Source: Desulfosarcina sp. (lineage in GTDB: Bacteria > Desulfobacterota > Desulfobacteria > Desulfobacterales > JAFDCJ01). Taken from it: a stretch of 45,947 nucleotides of DNA. The stretch covers positions 1-45,947 of the forward strand of contig JARFPZ010000140.1 in assembly GCA_029288035.1 (NCBI GenBank), given 5' to 3'. The notes below the pieces were generated by a model. That model worked only from the letters and a program-made list of their open reading frames with translations. It was not told the origin of the DNA and did not search any database. A program made the position numbers and the translations under genes. Positions 1-9,473 of this stretch are shown here, one piece after another. The first letter of the stretch is position 1; each line of letters begins with the position of its first letter.

Positions 1-125
1 TCACCCACGGCAATCACCGCGGTGATACCGGACTCGCCGGCTCTTTCAAGCACCTCGCTGCGATCCTCGTCGAACACCGGATCGCAGATGTGAGCGTGGG
101 TATCAACAAGTTGCCAGATTGGCAT
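1..125 (-). CDS. tatD: TatD family metal-dependent hydrolase, N-terminal part only
   Basis: The reverse strand from 125 encodes about 41 residues beginning MPIWQLVDTHAHICDP and continuing to the window edge, so the 3' part is missing. The early DTHAHI is the first metal-binding HxH motif that opens TatD-family (amidohydrolase fold) DNases, and the following VLERAGESGITAVIAVG matches the first alpha/beta unit of the family. TatD enzymes are metal-dependent 3'-5' exonucleases or deoxyribonucleases acting in the cytoplasm. The ATG at 125 has a purine-rich stretch (GGGAAGG) just upstream. The catalytic remainder cannot be judged. Confidence 0.8.
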   Translation of the reverse strand, partial: MPIWQLVDTHAHICDPVFDEDRSEVLERAGESGITAVIAVG

Positions 126-410
126 GCCTTCCCGCTTCTCAAATGCTGGGTTTAGAGAATCAAAACGAATTCAATTGGATTGATTTTCCCGTATGAGTGG
201 CGAATTACCTGGGGCGAAAGCAGACAATGGATGTCTGTCGGTCATCATCATCAAAAGTAGATACAACATTTTTTTCAGAAAAGATCTTTTCCGCTTTTCA
301 TGCCCAATATTCCAAAATTCCACTATTCCATCATTCCATACGGCTCAACAAGAAAATGACCGAAAAAAATACCGTGATTCCAATAAATTGTAGAAATTCC
401 GATACATTTA

Positions 411-2027
411 TTAAAAGTCCATCAGCATGAGCTCGCCGGTCAACTGGCACATGGCGGCCACCTGGGTGACAAACAGTTTTTTGTCAAACTCATCCAGCCG
501 TCCTGTGGTCGACCAGTAGGCGCCTTGAATGCCCATGGCGGCATAAGCCGGCAAATCCCATTCCAGGGCGATTTTTCCCATGCCATACCAAACGCCCTGG
601 GTACGGTTGTGAATACCGGCTCTTTCGACGCTCTGCACCATTACACGAGACCAGTTATTGTCTTTTACCGCCTTTATGGCCTTGTCGATCAAGACCTGGT
701 TATTTCGTGTCCAGAGAAAAGATGGCTCGATTTTTCCAGTGGGCGCAAAAGCATTGCCGACTTCCCTGAACTCTACCTGGCCGAGATGCTCCATGGCAAT
801 CAGTGCTACAATTGATTCCCTCTCTCCGGGATGTTTTGTAAACCAATCCTGATCGATATTGCCTTGCTCCATTCCAGGCATATAATGCCGGTTGTCCAGG
901 AAGACCATCAACGTTCTGGGTCGTGCCGATTTAGGAAAATGAGAAAAATAAGAGACAATACCCAGTAAACCGAATGCACCGTTATCTTGAGAAATCGACG
1001 GTCCGTCGGTATGGGTTATGAGGATAATTTTCTCGTCCCGGGGGGTTCCGTAATCTTTCCCAGGCAGGTAGCCGATTAACTGGTAGGTTTCTGTAGGCTC
1101 GACTTCGGCGACCAGCTTCAGTGTGGCCGTCTTGCCAAGCTGGGCGTCTTCAATAACCTGATCACCAGCATTGCGGTCAAGATATAGGGTGGGGTTATTG
1201 AACATTTTGAGGACCGGAAAGGTATACAAACCAGCCAGGCGGTCATAGCCCATATTAAAAACGACTATCCCGCCGGCAGCGTTACTCTTGGCTAAAAAGG
1301 TATTGATGTTTATCGTCTGCCGAAGTTGCCACCATACATCGTAGGCCACCGAGTTGATCGTCGACACCTTGGTGAACATGGTGGGGAAAGTATCTGCATC
1401 AGACAAATATTCGTAGTCATTTACGGTGAACCATTTCTCGTAGTCTTCTTTGAACGGCGGTTTCGGATGCGGCGTAACCGGCGCAACCACTAGTTTACCC
1501 GAATATGTTGACATCTCGGTCTGGGGATTTAGCAAAGCCAGTTCGGCGGTGATGCCCGCGGGACCGGTCGCGCCCGAATAAGCCCCGTAATGGGCAACCT
1601 TCACTGGCCGGCCGTCGGATTTTAGCGACCAGTCGCTATCATCCGGCCAATCAGAGGTATGCCAGCGGGCATATGTCCATTTATTGGCGGTAAAATCTTC
1701 AACACCAAGCGCCTTTAATTTCTTTTTCGTAAAAGAGAGAAATTTATGCCAGGATTTATTACCTGAATACGTAGGACCAAATTGGTCTTTGTATCTATGC
1801 CAGGCCAGGGCTTCCGAGGTAGTTATCATAAACTCAGGATTGACGGTGGTGAGAAATCTCTGGTAGTCTAAGGGTTGATCGATGTTGGTCCTTTCGGCCG
1901 AACATGCCGCGAGCATGCAAACAAAGACGACGATCGCTGTTTTAAGTATCGATTTCTGATACTTTCCAGACCTTAGTGCCGCACTCGTGGTTAGTCCCCT
2001 CTCATTCGGGGAATTTGAGCGTGACAT
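411..2027 (-). CDS. M28-like peptidase-fold lipoprotein with incomplete active site
   Basis: This is a 538-residue protein. A hydrophobic stretch at about residues 29-41 ends in LAAC, a lipobox with Cys42, so it is probably a lipoprotein. Residues 150-320 look like an inserted PA-type domain. Residues 330-420 resemble the M28 zinc aminopeptidase core: HTD (H339, D341) and QDNGA (D348) fit the first two metal ligands, and MEHLG (E413) fits another. The usual catalytic EE pair is replaced by LDN (378-379), and the last ligand His appears to be Ser506 in WSTTGRLDEF. It may therefore be a non-catalytic or altered relative. The 5' end overlaps the preceding gene by 26 bases, which suggests co-transcription. 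The start is the first ATG; the N-terminal extension before the signal is long, so the true start is uncertain. Confidence 0.6.
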   Translation of the reverse strand: MSRSNSPNERGLTTSAALRSGKYQKSILKTAIVVFVCMLAACSAERTNIDQPLDYQRFLTTVNPEFMITTSEALAWHRYKDQFGPTYSGNKSWHKFLSFTKKKLKALGVEDFTANKWTYARWHTSDWPDDSDWSLKSDGRPVKVAHYGAYSGATGPAGITAELALLNPQTEMSTYSGKLVVAPVTPHPKPPFKEDYEKWFTVNDYEYLSDADTFPTMFTKVSTINSVAYDVWWQLRQTININTFLAKSNAAGGIVVFNMGYDRLAGLYTFPVLKMFNNPTLYLDRNAGDQVIEDAQLGKTATLKLVAEVEPTETYQLIGYLPGKDYGTPRDEKIILITHTDGPSISQDNGAFGLLGIVSYFSHFPKSARPRTLMVFLDNRHYMPGMEQGNIDQDWFTKHPGERESIVALIAMEHLGQVEFREVGNAFAPTGKIEPSFLWTRNNQVLIDKAIKAVKDNNWSRVMVQSVERAGIHNRTQGVWYGMGKIALEWDLPAYAAMGIQGAYWSTTGRLDEFDKKLFVTQVAAMCQLTGELMLMDF

Positions 2028-2424
2028 TCTCTTTGCCTTCTTCGGACGTCATCTCTACCTGGACTTCAATGCTGTCATTGCGGATACCCAGCGCCAGAGG
2101 TGTCTTGCCTTTGTCGCTTTCAATATGGGTAATTTCTCTTACAGCCTCCAATATCTTGGTGCCAACATCCGAGCCAGGGGACGGCAGTTCTGATCTGCGA
2201 TAGTTTGCCGTTACATTGATCTCGCCGTCTTTGGAACGGCTAATGGTAATCTTTTCGGCATTGCTATTAACGCCATGCAACGCGGTTAAGGCCAGCCACT
2301 TTAAGGCGGCTTCGTCTTGGTCCTCCTCGTTTTTTATGGTGGACATCTCTTTGAGTGGATCGTTTGTGGCATAACAGTCGCATAATTCCTGAACCTTCAG
2401 ATGCACATTGCGTTTTTCTTTCAT
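2002..2424 (-). CDS. Small acidic protein of unknown function
   Basis: This encodes 140 residues from the ATG at 2424, chosen because a strong GGAGG lies 7 bases upstream; an in-frame ATG six codons earlier would sit before that ribosome site. The protein is soluble, rich in Glu, Lys and Asp, with no signal peptide or membrane segment. The C-terminal half alternates beta-like stretches (KITISRSKDGEINVTANY, then SIEVQVEMTSEEGKENVTL). I do not recognise the family. Its end overlaps the start of the M28-like lipoprotein gene by 26 bases, so the two are likely one transcript. A possible promoter with a TTGCAT-like -35 lies roughly 70 bases upstream. Confidence 0.7.
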   Translation of the reverse strand: MKEKRNVHLKVQELCDCYATNDPLKEMSTIKNEEDQDEAALKWLALTALHGVNSNAEKITISRSKDGEINVTANYRRSELPSPGSDVGTKILEAVREITHIESDKGKTPLALGIRNDSIEVQVEMTSEEGKENVTLKFPE

Positions 2425-2642
2425 ATTTACGCCTCCTTTCAACTAAATCCTTTCGGGTTTTAAATGCTATTAAACTATGCACTTTTAACTAAAATGCAAG
2501 ATGACGCCGATATCAGTGGCGCAAGTCCGCTGCAAGGTTGGAGCAATCCGCTTGATCTGAAAAAGAGTTCCGGCCTTATACGCAAGTAAAAGCCAATCTT
2601 CGATAGGCGGACACGTGTCGGATATCGAAGTATCGTTTCTTG

Positions 2643-3152
2643 TCAACGATTATTCAATGAAGATTCCGGCAATGCCAACTCATATTTCTGCTCTTTAATA
2701 TTCTGCCCCCACTGCAAAACATCGCTTTCCTCGCACAGCCGAAAATCAGCGGCTTCATAAAGCCTGCGGGCACTTTCAAGTCCTTTGAATGTCCACAGGT
2801 ATACTTTGGGATATCGTTTTTTTTTACAAAATTCAACCGCCTTCCTGATCAAGCTTTTTCCAATGCCGATGTTTTGAAATTTCGGTTCAACAATAAACCA
2901 GCGCAAGCGCACCCCTTCAGTAACTGCCTGACGACCGTCAATGGCAAGTGCACCGGCAAACTTTTTTTGTCGGGTCACCACCCACAGGCTGTCGCGGTTC
3001 TTATCGAAATTACTGACGAATTCGGATAGTTCCCGGCCCACCTGGGTTTCAAAGGTGACATCAAACCCCCAGTTTTCAAAATAATAGACGGCGTGGGATT
3101 CAATTATTTTCCCGACAACCCCTGGATAATAGCCGTGAAATTCGACGTCCAT
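2643..3152 (-). CDS. GNAT family N-acetyltransferase
   Basis: The protein of about 169 residues has the GNAT acetyl-CoA-binding motif A, FIVEPKFQNIGIGKSLI, where QNIGIG fits the Q/RxxGxG/A signature at about residues 95-100. The downstream KVYLWTFKGLESARRLYEAADF is motif B (substrate strand plus the YE.. .GF element). The N-terminal half carries no second domain. GNATs move an acetyl group from acetyl-CoA to an amine, but the substrate here cannot be told. The start is either ATG 3152 or the adjoining TTG 3155, both served by a GGAG 7-10 bases upstream. The gene stands alone between two other minus-strand units. Confidence 0.8.
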   Translation of the reverse strand: MDVEFHGYYPGVVGKIIESHAVYYFENWGFDVTFETQVGRELSEFVSNFDKNRDSLWVVTRQKKFAGALAIDGRQAVTEGVRLRWFIVEPKFQNIGIGKSLIRKAVEFCKKKRYPKVYLWTFKGLESARRLYEAADFRLCEESDVLQWGQNIKEQKYELALPESSLNNR

Positions 3153-3187
3153 CAATGCAAATCTCCGTTTACTTTCAGATCTTTAGA

Positions 3188-4354
3188 TTATGGTTCCTTC
3201 GGCCCCGGCAGCCTGCGCTGTTTCAAGGTATCCAACCACTGGGCGGCACCGACCAGAGCTATTAATGCGTCGTCGATGGCACCCAGTATCGGTATGCTGT
3301 CCGGGAACAAATCAATAGGGGAAATCAACCAGATAAATGCAATACCGGTTATGATGATTTTTCGAATCCATACGGCGATTTCATCGAAAAGTGATTCAAT
3401 TTTGAAAATCGCGCCATAGGGCGTCAGGAAAAAGCCTCTTTCATCACCATGAAGCTCCAGAATCCGGTGCTCTCGCACCAGGCGGTGAGAAATTGCCTGA
3501 GCAATCCCGCCGGCCGTGGGCACATTCAGCTCGTATTGTTTGCCGTATTCGCGCTGAACGATAGCGAGGACACCATCTTCGGTGATAAAACCGTCCGCTA
3601 CTGCACGTTTGGCGATTCTCAGACTGCATTTAAATTCCAGGCGATCGTCGACGGCGTGCAGCCTGCTGAGTACATTTTGCTGCCCGATAATATTACCGTA
3701 TTTGCTGTATTGCAGGGCGATCCCTGCCAGCAAAGCAATACACCCGAGGCCGAATAAAAAAGAAGGTCTCGGATTGTGCGATAGGGTTTGCAGAGCAGGG
3801 ATGAGAAAGGCCACTGTTACCAAGGCAAACCGCCGACCGGCTTTTTTCTGAGTGAAGGCAATAGAGGTAAAAAAAATCAGCAACAAAATTCCGGGATTAC
3901 GAAAAATATCCTGAATCCAGACCGGCAAAATACTCCCCAAACCGGCGGTGTCCTTTAGGCTGATCACATAATCTTTGAGATGCCCCAGCAGACCGTATGA
4001 TGATTCCGGGGCCGGAGGCAATCCCGCAATGCGACCGATCAGCAAGGTGACAGGAACGATCAGGAGACCATGTAAAATAAGATTGATACCCAAAGGCCGA
4101 CCCAGCAGATAGATTTCCCAGCAAAAACCGGCCACCAGGAAAATTGCAAGAATGCCGACAAAAATACCCTGGTTATAGGTAAAAAATTTTTCTCCAAACC
4201 AGGGGTCCTGACCCATTAATGCGATGGCCGCAATATAACACAAGGCGACAACAATCCATTTCGGATCACTGATACCGGCCACACCGGCGCGCAGTTCACT
4301 TTTGATGGGTCTCCGGTTTTTACCGGCCGGTACTTGTGATGCCGTATCATTCAT
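3188..4354 (-). CDS. Multi-pass membrane protein with C-terminal DUF1232 (YkvA-like) domain
   Basis: This is a 388-residue protein. Residues 30-215 hold about six hydrophobic segments (for example WIVVALCYIAAIALMG). A soluble region of about 90 residues follows (LRIAKRAVADGFITEDGVLAIV). A final hydrophobic hairpin contains SPIDLFPDSIPILGAIDDALI, the hallmark of DUF1232/YkvA proteins. DUF1232 has no agreed biochemical role. The start ATG overlaps the stop of the upstream gene by four bases (ATGA), so the two are translationally coupled and their products probably work together at the inner membrane. The fusion of DUF1232 to a large polytopic N-terminus is longer than the usual DUF1232 protein of about 100-150 residues. 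Confidence 0.75.
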   Translation of the reverse strand: MNDTASQVPAGKNRRPIKSELRAGVAGISDPKWIVVALCYIAAIALMGQDPWFGEKFFTYNQGIFVGILAIFLVAGFCWEIYLLGRPLGINLILHGLLIVPVTLLIGRIAGLPPAPESSYGLLGHLKDYVISLKDTAGLGSILPVWIQDIFRNPGILLLIFFTSIAFTQKKAGRRFALVTVAFLIPALQTLSHNPRPSFLFGLGCIALLAGIALQYSKYGNIIGQQNVLSRLHAVDDRLEFKCSLRIAKRAVADGFITEDGVLAIVQREYGKQYELNVPTAGGIAQAISHRLVREHRILELHGDERGFFLTPYGAIFKIESLFDEIAVWIRKIIITGIAFIWLISPIDLFPDSIPILGAIDDALIALVGAAQWLDTLKQRRLPGPKEP

Positions 4355-5460
4355 AATTTTTTGGTTTTTTCGAGTTCTTGGATGAGGGATTCAAGCTTTT
4401 TCTGCAGATCTTTTCGTTTTTGTTCATGATTTTGGACGATCTGCCGGCCTTCAAACCAATGCCAGCGATCAAGAATATGGGTGTAGATGACTGCTCTCAA
4501 TGCTCTGGCCTCTTTCTTATCGACAAGGGCTTGACTTTCACAGATATCCAGGGCCTTGTCTCTGTATGCGACATCCGGGTGTTCATCTTCTTCATAGCCG
4601 CCGAGTTTCCAGATCAGAACATACAATTTGGCCTGTTCCAGGCGCAGTTTTTGATAGAGGTCCGTCAAAGCCGCTGCTCTATCTTCATTGGCCTGGGGGT
4701 GTTGTTTCCGAGCCACCAGTGTATTGCAGGCACTGTTAATCTGCTGTGCAACCGTTTCGGCCTCCTGCCGATAGGCCTTTTTTGCTTCCGGTGTGTAGGC
4801 CCCTATGCGATCGGTAGCGGTTAGAAATGCACGGGCATAATAGTAATTGGCAAAAGGATCTTCTGGAAATCTGGTCAAATAAGCCCGGGCCGAAGTTTTC
4901 AAGACCTGGATACGGCCGGCATCGGATAAAAGCTCCCAGTAACGATAGTATACTTTTTGCCATAATTCCCAATCTTTTTCCGGAATCTCACCAAGGGCTG
5001 ATTCCGCTACCTTGATGGCCTCGGTTAATTTTCCTTCACGGAAATAAAGCTGGTCGATTTTGACTAACACCCCGAGCCAGGGCTTGTTTCGGACATTCGC
5101 GCCTGGTGACGCTTTTTCCATGATGGGGCCGCCGATACTCATGAGACCAAGATCCCGGGGAGTCGGTTTGAAAAAGCGGTAGAAAGGAAAAAAAACGGAA
5201 ACCAGGAGTGCGGCCACCACGGCCAGAAGGAGCAACCGCAATTTATCCGTAGGGGTGGATGCAGGCGGATTCAAGGCCAGTTCAATGGCCATGGGATCAT
5301 AGTCTTCTTGCCGGGCGATATGTATTTTCTCATCTGCTTCGATGGTTCCCGTTTTGGGTAGAAATCCGATGGACGCCTTGACATCCGTCTCCGGCCGGAT
5401 CGGCGCACCAGAGGGTAAGCGTCTGGCAGGCAACCGGGATTTGTCTTGTTCTGAGCTCAT
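4351..5460 (-). CDS. Membrane-anchored TPR-like helical-repeat protein
   Basis: This is a 369-residue protein. About 75 polar cytoplasmic residues are followed by one membrane segment (about 75-96, LRLLLLAVVAALLVSVFFPF) and then an all-helical periplasmic-looking domain. YFREGKLTEAIKVAESALGEIP resembles one tetratricopeptide unit, and FPEDPFANYYYARAFL another. The C-terminus is a charged coiled-coil (KRKDLQKKLESLIQELEKTKK). No enzymatic motif is visible, so a scaffold or partner-binding role is the sensible reading. It is the first gene of a two-gene operon with the DUF1232 membrane protein, coupled by a 4-base overlap. The start is the ATG at 5460. Confidence 0.65.
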   Translation of the reverse strand: MSSEQDKSRLPARRLPSGAPIRPETDVKASIGFLPKTGTIEADEKIHIARQEDYDPMAIELALNPPASTPTDKLRLLLLAVVAALLVSVFFPFYRFFKPTPRDLGLMSIGGPIMEKASPGANVRNKPWLGVLVKIDQLYFREGKLTEAIKVAESALGEIPEKDWELWQKVYYRYWELLSDAGRIQVLKTSARAYLTRFPEDPFANYYYARAFLTATDRIGAYTPEAKKAYRQEAETVAQQINSACNTLVARKQHPQANEDRAAALTDLYQKLRLEQAKLYVLIWKLGGYEEDEHPDVAYRDKALDICESQALVDKKEARALRAVIYTHILDRWHWFEGRQIVQNHEQKRKDLQKKLESLIQELEKTKKL

Positions 5461-5905
5461 CGCAGCGTTCTATTGCTTGTGATAACTTTTTCTACTTTTG
5501 TTTGTTTTCACAATCAAAATTATATTTCTTTGAATTTCGACCAAAATATTTTGCTCCGATAATGTGACTAAATAGTAATGAAAAGAATAGGAAAGATTTC
5601 TTCAATAGTCAAATCATTTGAATTTTTCATTTCAACAGATGGTGTATTGGTCCCTTTGATACAAGGATCCCCATTTATAACTGTAAAGTTACTTGCTATT
5701 TTATTGGGATCAGTGTAAGTTTGCTCGACAATTTACACCCCCACAACGAATAAACTCCAACCATGCCACTTTAGTTCAATTTATGAGCCGCCGGCATTGA
5801 TCAGATTTGCACTCATCAATCATGCCCTCGCGGTAACACTAGGATATTCAAATTTCTTATCCTGATAGGGCGGAGTGGCTCATGAATTGAGTCAGGAGAA
5901 AGCCG
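5461..5905. other. Divergent intergenic region, 445 bp
   Basis: This AT-rich spacer lies between two divergently transcribed units and must hold promoters for both. On the minus strand a TATAAT hexamer at 5519-5524 lies about 60 bases before the TPR-like gene, but I see no convincing -35 at 17 bases. On the plus strand the sigma-54 activator is preceded by an AGGAGA ribosome site. No sigma-54 -24/-12 pair with good consensus was found. No coding ORF or RNA gene is supported. Confidence 0.5.
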
Positions 5906-7465
5906 ATGACAGCGTCCGATCAAGATATATTGCTGACCGGCGAGGATTTCGATTTGCTTTATCAGATATCTAAATCCATCCATTCCATTCATGATCTGGC
6001 AAAGATGCTCCAGAATATCCTGCTGAAGATAAAGGAAGTGTTCGCCGTCGAAGGTGCATCCATTGCCCTGCATGATGCCGGCAACAAAGAATTTTATTTT
6101 ATCCGAACTGTGGAAGAGCAGTGCGGTATCGAACAAAAAAGAATGGATCAAATGCGGTTTCCGGATGACTATGGTGTGGCCGGCTGGGTGTTGCGTGAAA
6201 ACCGCTCGGTGATAATTCCGGATGTTTCCTGCGACGAAAGATTTTCCGACAAACTCGACATCCAGCATGATATTGTCACTCGCTCTATGATTTGCGTCCC
6301 TCTTAAAACGCGCAAAGGATCGATTGGGGTGCTTTACGCGTTAAATAAATTGGAAGGAGAATTTACCCCGAAAGCTGCGCGTTTACTGGAAATTTTATCC
6401 GGCACCATCGCCATTGCCATTGAAAATGCAAAACTCTATGGCGAAATAAAACAATATGCCACATCTCTGGAAAAAGAAAATGTCAGGCTCAAATCCGAAG
6501 TGCAAAACCGGTTCAACCTTCAGGGAATAATCGGTTCAAGTGCTCCCATGCAGAGAGTCTTTGAGCTCCTGAATAAAGTCATCGAGACGCCGACTTCCGT
6601 GTTGATTCAGGGAGAAACCGGCACTGGAAAAGAACTTCTCGCCAAAGTTATTCATTACAACAGCGCCATGAAAGACAAGCCTTTTATTGCAGAAAATTGC
6701 GGGGCCCTATCCGAGAATCTTTTAGAGAGCGAACTTTTTGGTCACGTCAAGGGTGCATTTACCGGGGCAATCGCAGATAAAAAGGGGCTGTTTGAAATGG
6801 CCGATGGCGGGACGGTTTTTCTTGATGAGATCGTGGATATGCCCCATTCCATGCAAACGAAACTGTTGCGGGTCCTGCAAGAAGGGCAGGTGAGACCCGT
6901 GGGTGGCAGTCATTTCCGGGAGGTGAATTTTAGACTCATTACTTCCTCCAATCGTGAATTGCTGAAGGAAGTAGAAGCCGGAAATTTTCGGGACGATCTT
7001 TATTATCGCGTCCAGGTTTTTCCCATTAAGCTGCCGCCCTTAAGACAAAGAAAAGAAGATATTCCGCTTTTGGCAGCACATTTTCTCGAAAAATATGCAG
7101 AGAAGCTAAACCAGCCGGTTGCACGATTAACGCCATGGACCTTGGATCTATTGGTGCAATTTGATTGGCCGGGCAATGTCAGAGAGTTAGAAAACGAGAT
7201 TGAGCGGGCATTAACGCTGGCTGGGGGAGATCGCGAGATTCAGGCCTCGTATCTTTCAGAAAAAATCACCGGTACCGTCGGCAAGATGGACACCAATCAG
7301 ATGGATGGTATGAGCCTGCGAGATGCCATCGAACGAATGGAGCTGCAAATGGTCACCAGGGCGCTACGCGATGCAATTGGAAACCGTTCCAAAGCGGCAC
7401 GCATGCTAGGCCTGACGCGCCAGGGATTAATAAACAAAATTGCCCGCTATAAAATAGAAATATAA
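5906..7465 (+). CDS. Sigma-54-dependent transcriptional activator with GAF sensor
   Basis: The 519-residue protein has three domains. An N-terminal GAF domain (about 15-175) would bind a small ligand or cofactor. The AAA+ sigma-54 interaction domain (about 205-435) has Walker A GETGTGKE (236-243), the sigma-54-contacting GAFTGA loop (283-288), Walker B GGTVFLDE (301-308) and an arginine-finger region FRDDLYYR. A C-terminal Fis-type helix-turn-helix ends in AARMLGLTRQGLINKI. There is no receiver domain, so control is probably by ligand rather than a kinase. All motifs needed to activate sigma-54 RNA polymerase are intact. GGAGA precedes the ATG. No target operon is adjacent apart from the HDOD gene downstream. 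Confidence 0.93.
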   Translation: MTASDQDILLTGEDFDLLYQISKSIHSIHDLAKMLQNILLKIKEVFAVEGASIALHDAGNKEFYFIRTVEEQCGIEQKRMDQMRFPDDYGVAGWVLRENRSVIIPDVSCDERFSDKLDIQHDIVTRSMICVPLKTRKGSIGVLYALNKLEGEFTPKAARLLEILSGTIAIAIENAKLYGEIKQYATSLEKENVRLKSEVQNRFNLQGIIGSSAPMQRVFELLNKVIETPTSVLIQGETGTGKELLAKVIHYNSAMKDKPFIAENCGALSENLLESELFGHVKGAFTGAIADKKGLFEMADGGTVFLDEIVDMPHSMQTKLLRVLQEGQVRPVGGSHFREVNFRLITSSNRELLKEVEAGNFRDDLYYRVQVFPIKLPPLRQRKEDIPLLAAHFLEKYAEKLNQPVARLTPWTLDLLVQFDWPGNVRELENEIERALTLAGGDREIQASYLSEKITGTVGKMDTNQMDGMSLRDAIERMELQMVTRALRDAIGNRSKAARMLGLTRQGLINKIARYKIEI

Positions 7466-7605
7466 TCATTCCCCTAAACTTTCCTTATTATTGTCCGATA
7501 TTGCTGTAAACGTCTCTTGAGAATTATGTTTGTGCCCTCCAGGTGGATCTACGAAATTATGCGGTTAGGCTTATAGAATCTTAGTCACTATTTGCAAGGT
7601 GTGAA

Positions 7606-8655
7606 ATGATTATAGAATGTTCGAATTGCACAAAAAAGTTTAAAATCCAGGAAGATCGACTGCCTCAAGACAAAATTGTCGCTTTCCCCTGCAAAAATTG
7701 TAGTGAAAAAATCCGCCTCGATCTTCGGATCGGACAAACTATCAATGAACCATCCAATGAACCGGGTCCTGGTAGTACAAAATTGGCGCAAACTCCTCCG
7801 CTAACGAAAAATGAAGCCGATGAAGAGGATCTAAAGGCTAAAATATTAAAAAGCGTCAAAGAACTGCCGCCGATGCCCCAGGTTATTATTAAAACCCAGG
7901 AAGTAATTTCGGATTCAAAAGCAGATGCAAAAAAAATAGCCGAGGTTATTGGAACCGATCAGAGTATTGCCACGAAGGTTCTCAAAGTTGCCAATTCCGC
8001 CTATTTCGGTATGAGCGGTAAGATATCTTCGATATCCCATGCATCGGTGGTGCTCGGTCACAAAATTTTAGAAGAAATTGTTACGCTGGCAGGAGCCGAA
8101 GGAATATTGGCCGGGAAACTCCCGGGTTATGGATATGATTCACAGGATTTATGGAAACACTCCCTCGCTGTGGCATTTGCATCGAAAATTATCGCTAATT
8201 CAAAAAATCCCGGACTTGTCAAAGAAGCCCATATGACCGGTCTAATCCATGATGTTGGAAAAATTATTCTTGATAGCTATATTGTGGAGAAAAAAGCAGA
8301 AATTGAATCCTTCATGGAAAAAGAAGAAAAAACGTTTTTTGAGGCAGAAAGCCAATATTTGGGATTCAACCATGCGGACATTGCCTCAGATGTTTGTAAA
8401 AAATGGAACTTTCCCGAATCCATAATTATCGCAATTAAATACCATCACCAACCTGCAGGCTCGGATGGTAACGAGCTGTGCTATATTCTTCACATGGCGG
8501 ATTATATCGCTACATTGAGCGGCATTGGATATGATAGTGATGATATCCTGTATGAACTTGAAGAGGGAACCATGGACTATCTAAGATTTTCAAATGAAAA
8601 CGTGAGTGAAATCGTCCTGAAAGTTACTGAATCCGTAGACAAGATCTCTGCTTAA
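7606..8655 (+). CDS. HDOD domain signalling protein with N-terminal zinc finger
   Basis: The 349-residue protein begins with a small finger: C5, C8, C29 and C32 in the style of the MJ0042/zinc-ribbon domain seen at the N-terminus of many deltaproteobacterial regulators. A proline- and acid-rich linker follows (about 45-85). The HDOD domain starts at LPPMPQVIIKTQEVI and contains VLKVANSAYFG and a preserved GLIHDVGK (HD at about 215-216). HDOD proteins act in signalling and stress or motility control, usually without proven phosphodiesterase activity. The gene lies 140 bases after the sigma-54 activator on the same strand and may be co-regulated, though the gap is long enough for its own promoter. 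Confidence 0.85.
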   Translation: MIIECSNCTKKFKIQEDRLPQDKIVAFPCKNCSEKIRLDLRIGQTINEPSNEPGPGSTKLAQTPPLTKNEADEEDLKAKILKSVKELPPMPQVIIKTQEVISDSKADAKKIAEVIGTDQSIATKVLKVANSAYFGMSGKISSISHASVVLGHKILEEIVTLAGAEGILAGKLPGYGYDSQDLWKHSLAVAFASKIIANSKNPGLVKEAHMTGLIHDVGKIILDSYIVEKKAEIESFMEKEEKTFFEAESQYLGFNHADIASDVCKKWNFPESIIIAIKYHHQPAGSDGNELCYILHMADYIATLSGIGYDSDDILYELEEGTMDYLRFSNENVSEIVLKVTESVDKISA

Positions 8656-8719
8656 TATAACCAATATAGTTCGACCCGCTCCCTCTCACTAGCCTTTGAT
8701 TAAATAACAATTTCAACCT

Positions 8720-9448
8720 TCAAAACGCGGTTTTGCCGGACGTGGCCCTCTGCTGTTCTTTTCTTTTCGCCTCATCTCTTTCTATGTCGATGAGTTCTTT
8801 TAGGTTTTGAACGAAATAAATGACAATTTGATATCCGTGACGGCCGAACTGGTCGGGTACCAGAGACACAAGTAACACGTCTAGGTTCTTTCTCCAAACC
8901 ATGGTTTTGCCATTTTCTTCCTTCCATTGGATGATCTGCGGCGAACCGTATTTTGTTTTCAGTGTTTCAACAATGCCGGTTTCATCAATTTTGAAATTGA
9001 TTTTAAACAGCAACGGGGTCCTTGTGTATTCCGAGAATACAAGCGCCACGTAATCAAAAGGCGTATTTTTTTTTCTTGCATAGCGATACATAAGCTTGAG
9101 GATGTTATGTTCAACTCTTTCGCCGGGCGGGAAATTTAACTTTTGATTCAGTTCATTGATTTTAGGAAGATATTTGCTGATAAATCCTGCATAATTGGTG
9201 TCCAAATCCAGGATGCCGCGACCCTCGATGGCGTCACGACCTAATTTTTTGCCAAGATCTTCCCGAATTTGCTCGGTTAACTTTGTATTCGTTCCAAGCT
9301 CAAAAAAGGTGAAGCTCTCGGATTTGACGGTCGCCGGTTCTGTTTCGACCGATTCGCGATTGTCTCCGCAAGAAATTGAAATAAACAAGATGCCAATGAG
9401 CGTATAGATGCAGATGGTCTTATTTTGAAATTTCGTTCGCAATGGCAT
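8720..9448 (-). CDS. Probable exported lipoprotein of unknown function
   Basis: This is 242 residues from the ATG at 9448. A longer reading begins at a GTG 26 codons upstream and would overlap the nudix gene, so the shorter form is preferred; it places a normal signal peptide at the N-terminus (TICIYTLIGILFISISC). Cys27 follows a marginal lipobox, so lipidation is likely but not certain. The mature part is mixed alpha/beta, and its last 25 residues are a charged helix (KELIDIERDEAKRKEQQ). No family is recognised. It starts 25 bases after the stop of the nudix gene, so the two form a likely operon. Confidence 0.65.
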   Translation of the reverse strand: MPLRTKFQNKTICIYTLIGILFISISCGDNRESVETEPATVKSESFTFFELGTNTKLTEQIREDLGKKLGRDAIEGRGILDLDTNYAGFISKYLPKINELNQKLNFPPGERVEHNILKLMYRYARKKNTPFDYVALVFSEYTRTPLLFKINFKIDETGIVETLKTKYGSPQIIQWKEENGKTMVWRKNLDVLLVSLVPDQFGRHGYQIVIYFVQNLKELIDIERDEAKRKEQQRATSGKTAF

Positions 9449-9473
9449 ATAAATACCCCATACAATTGAACGT

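Noticed and set aside
5816-6268. 150-codon minus-strand frame overlapping the start of the sigma-54 activator
   Set aside because: It mirrors the GAF coding region, which has clear homology on the plus strand.
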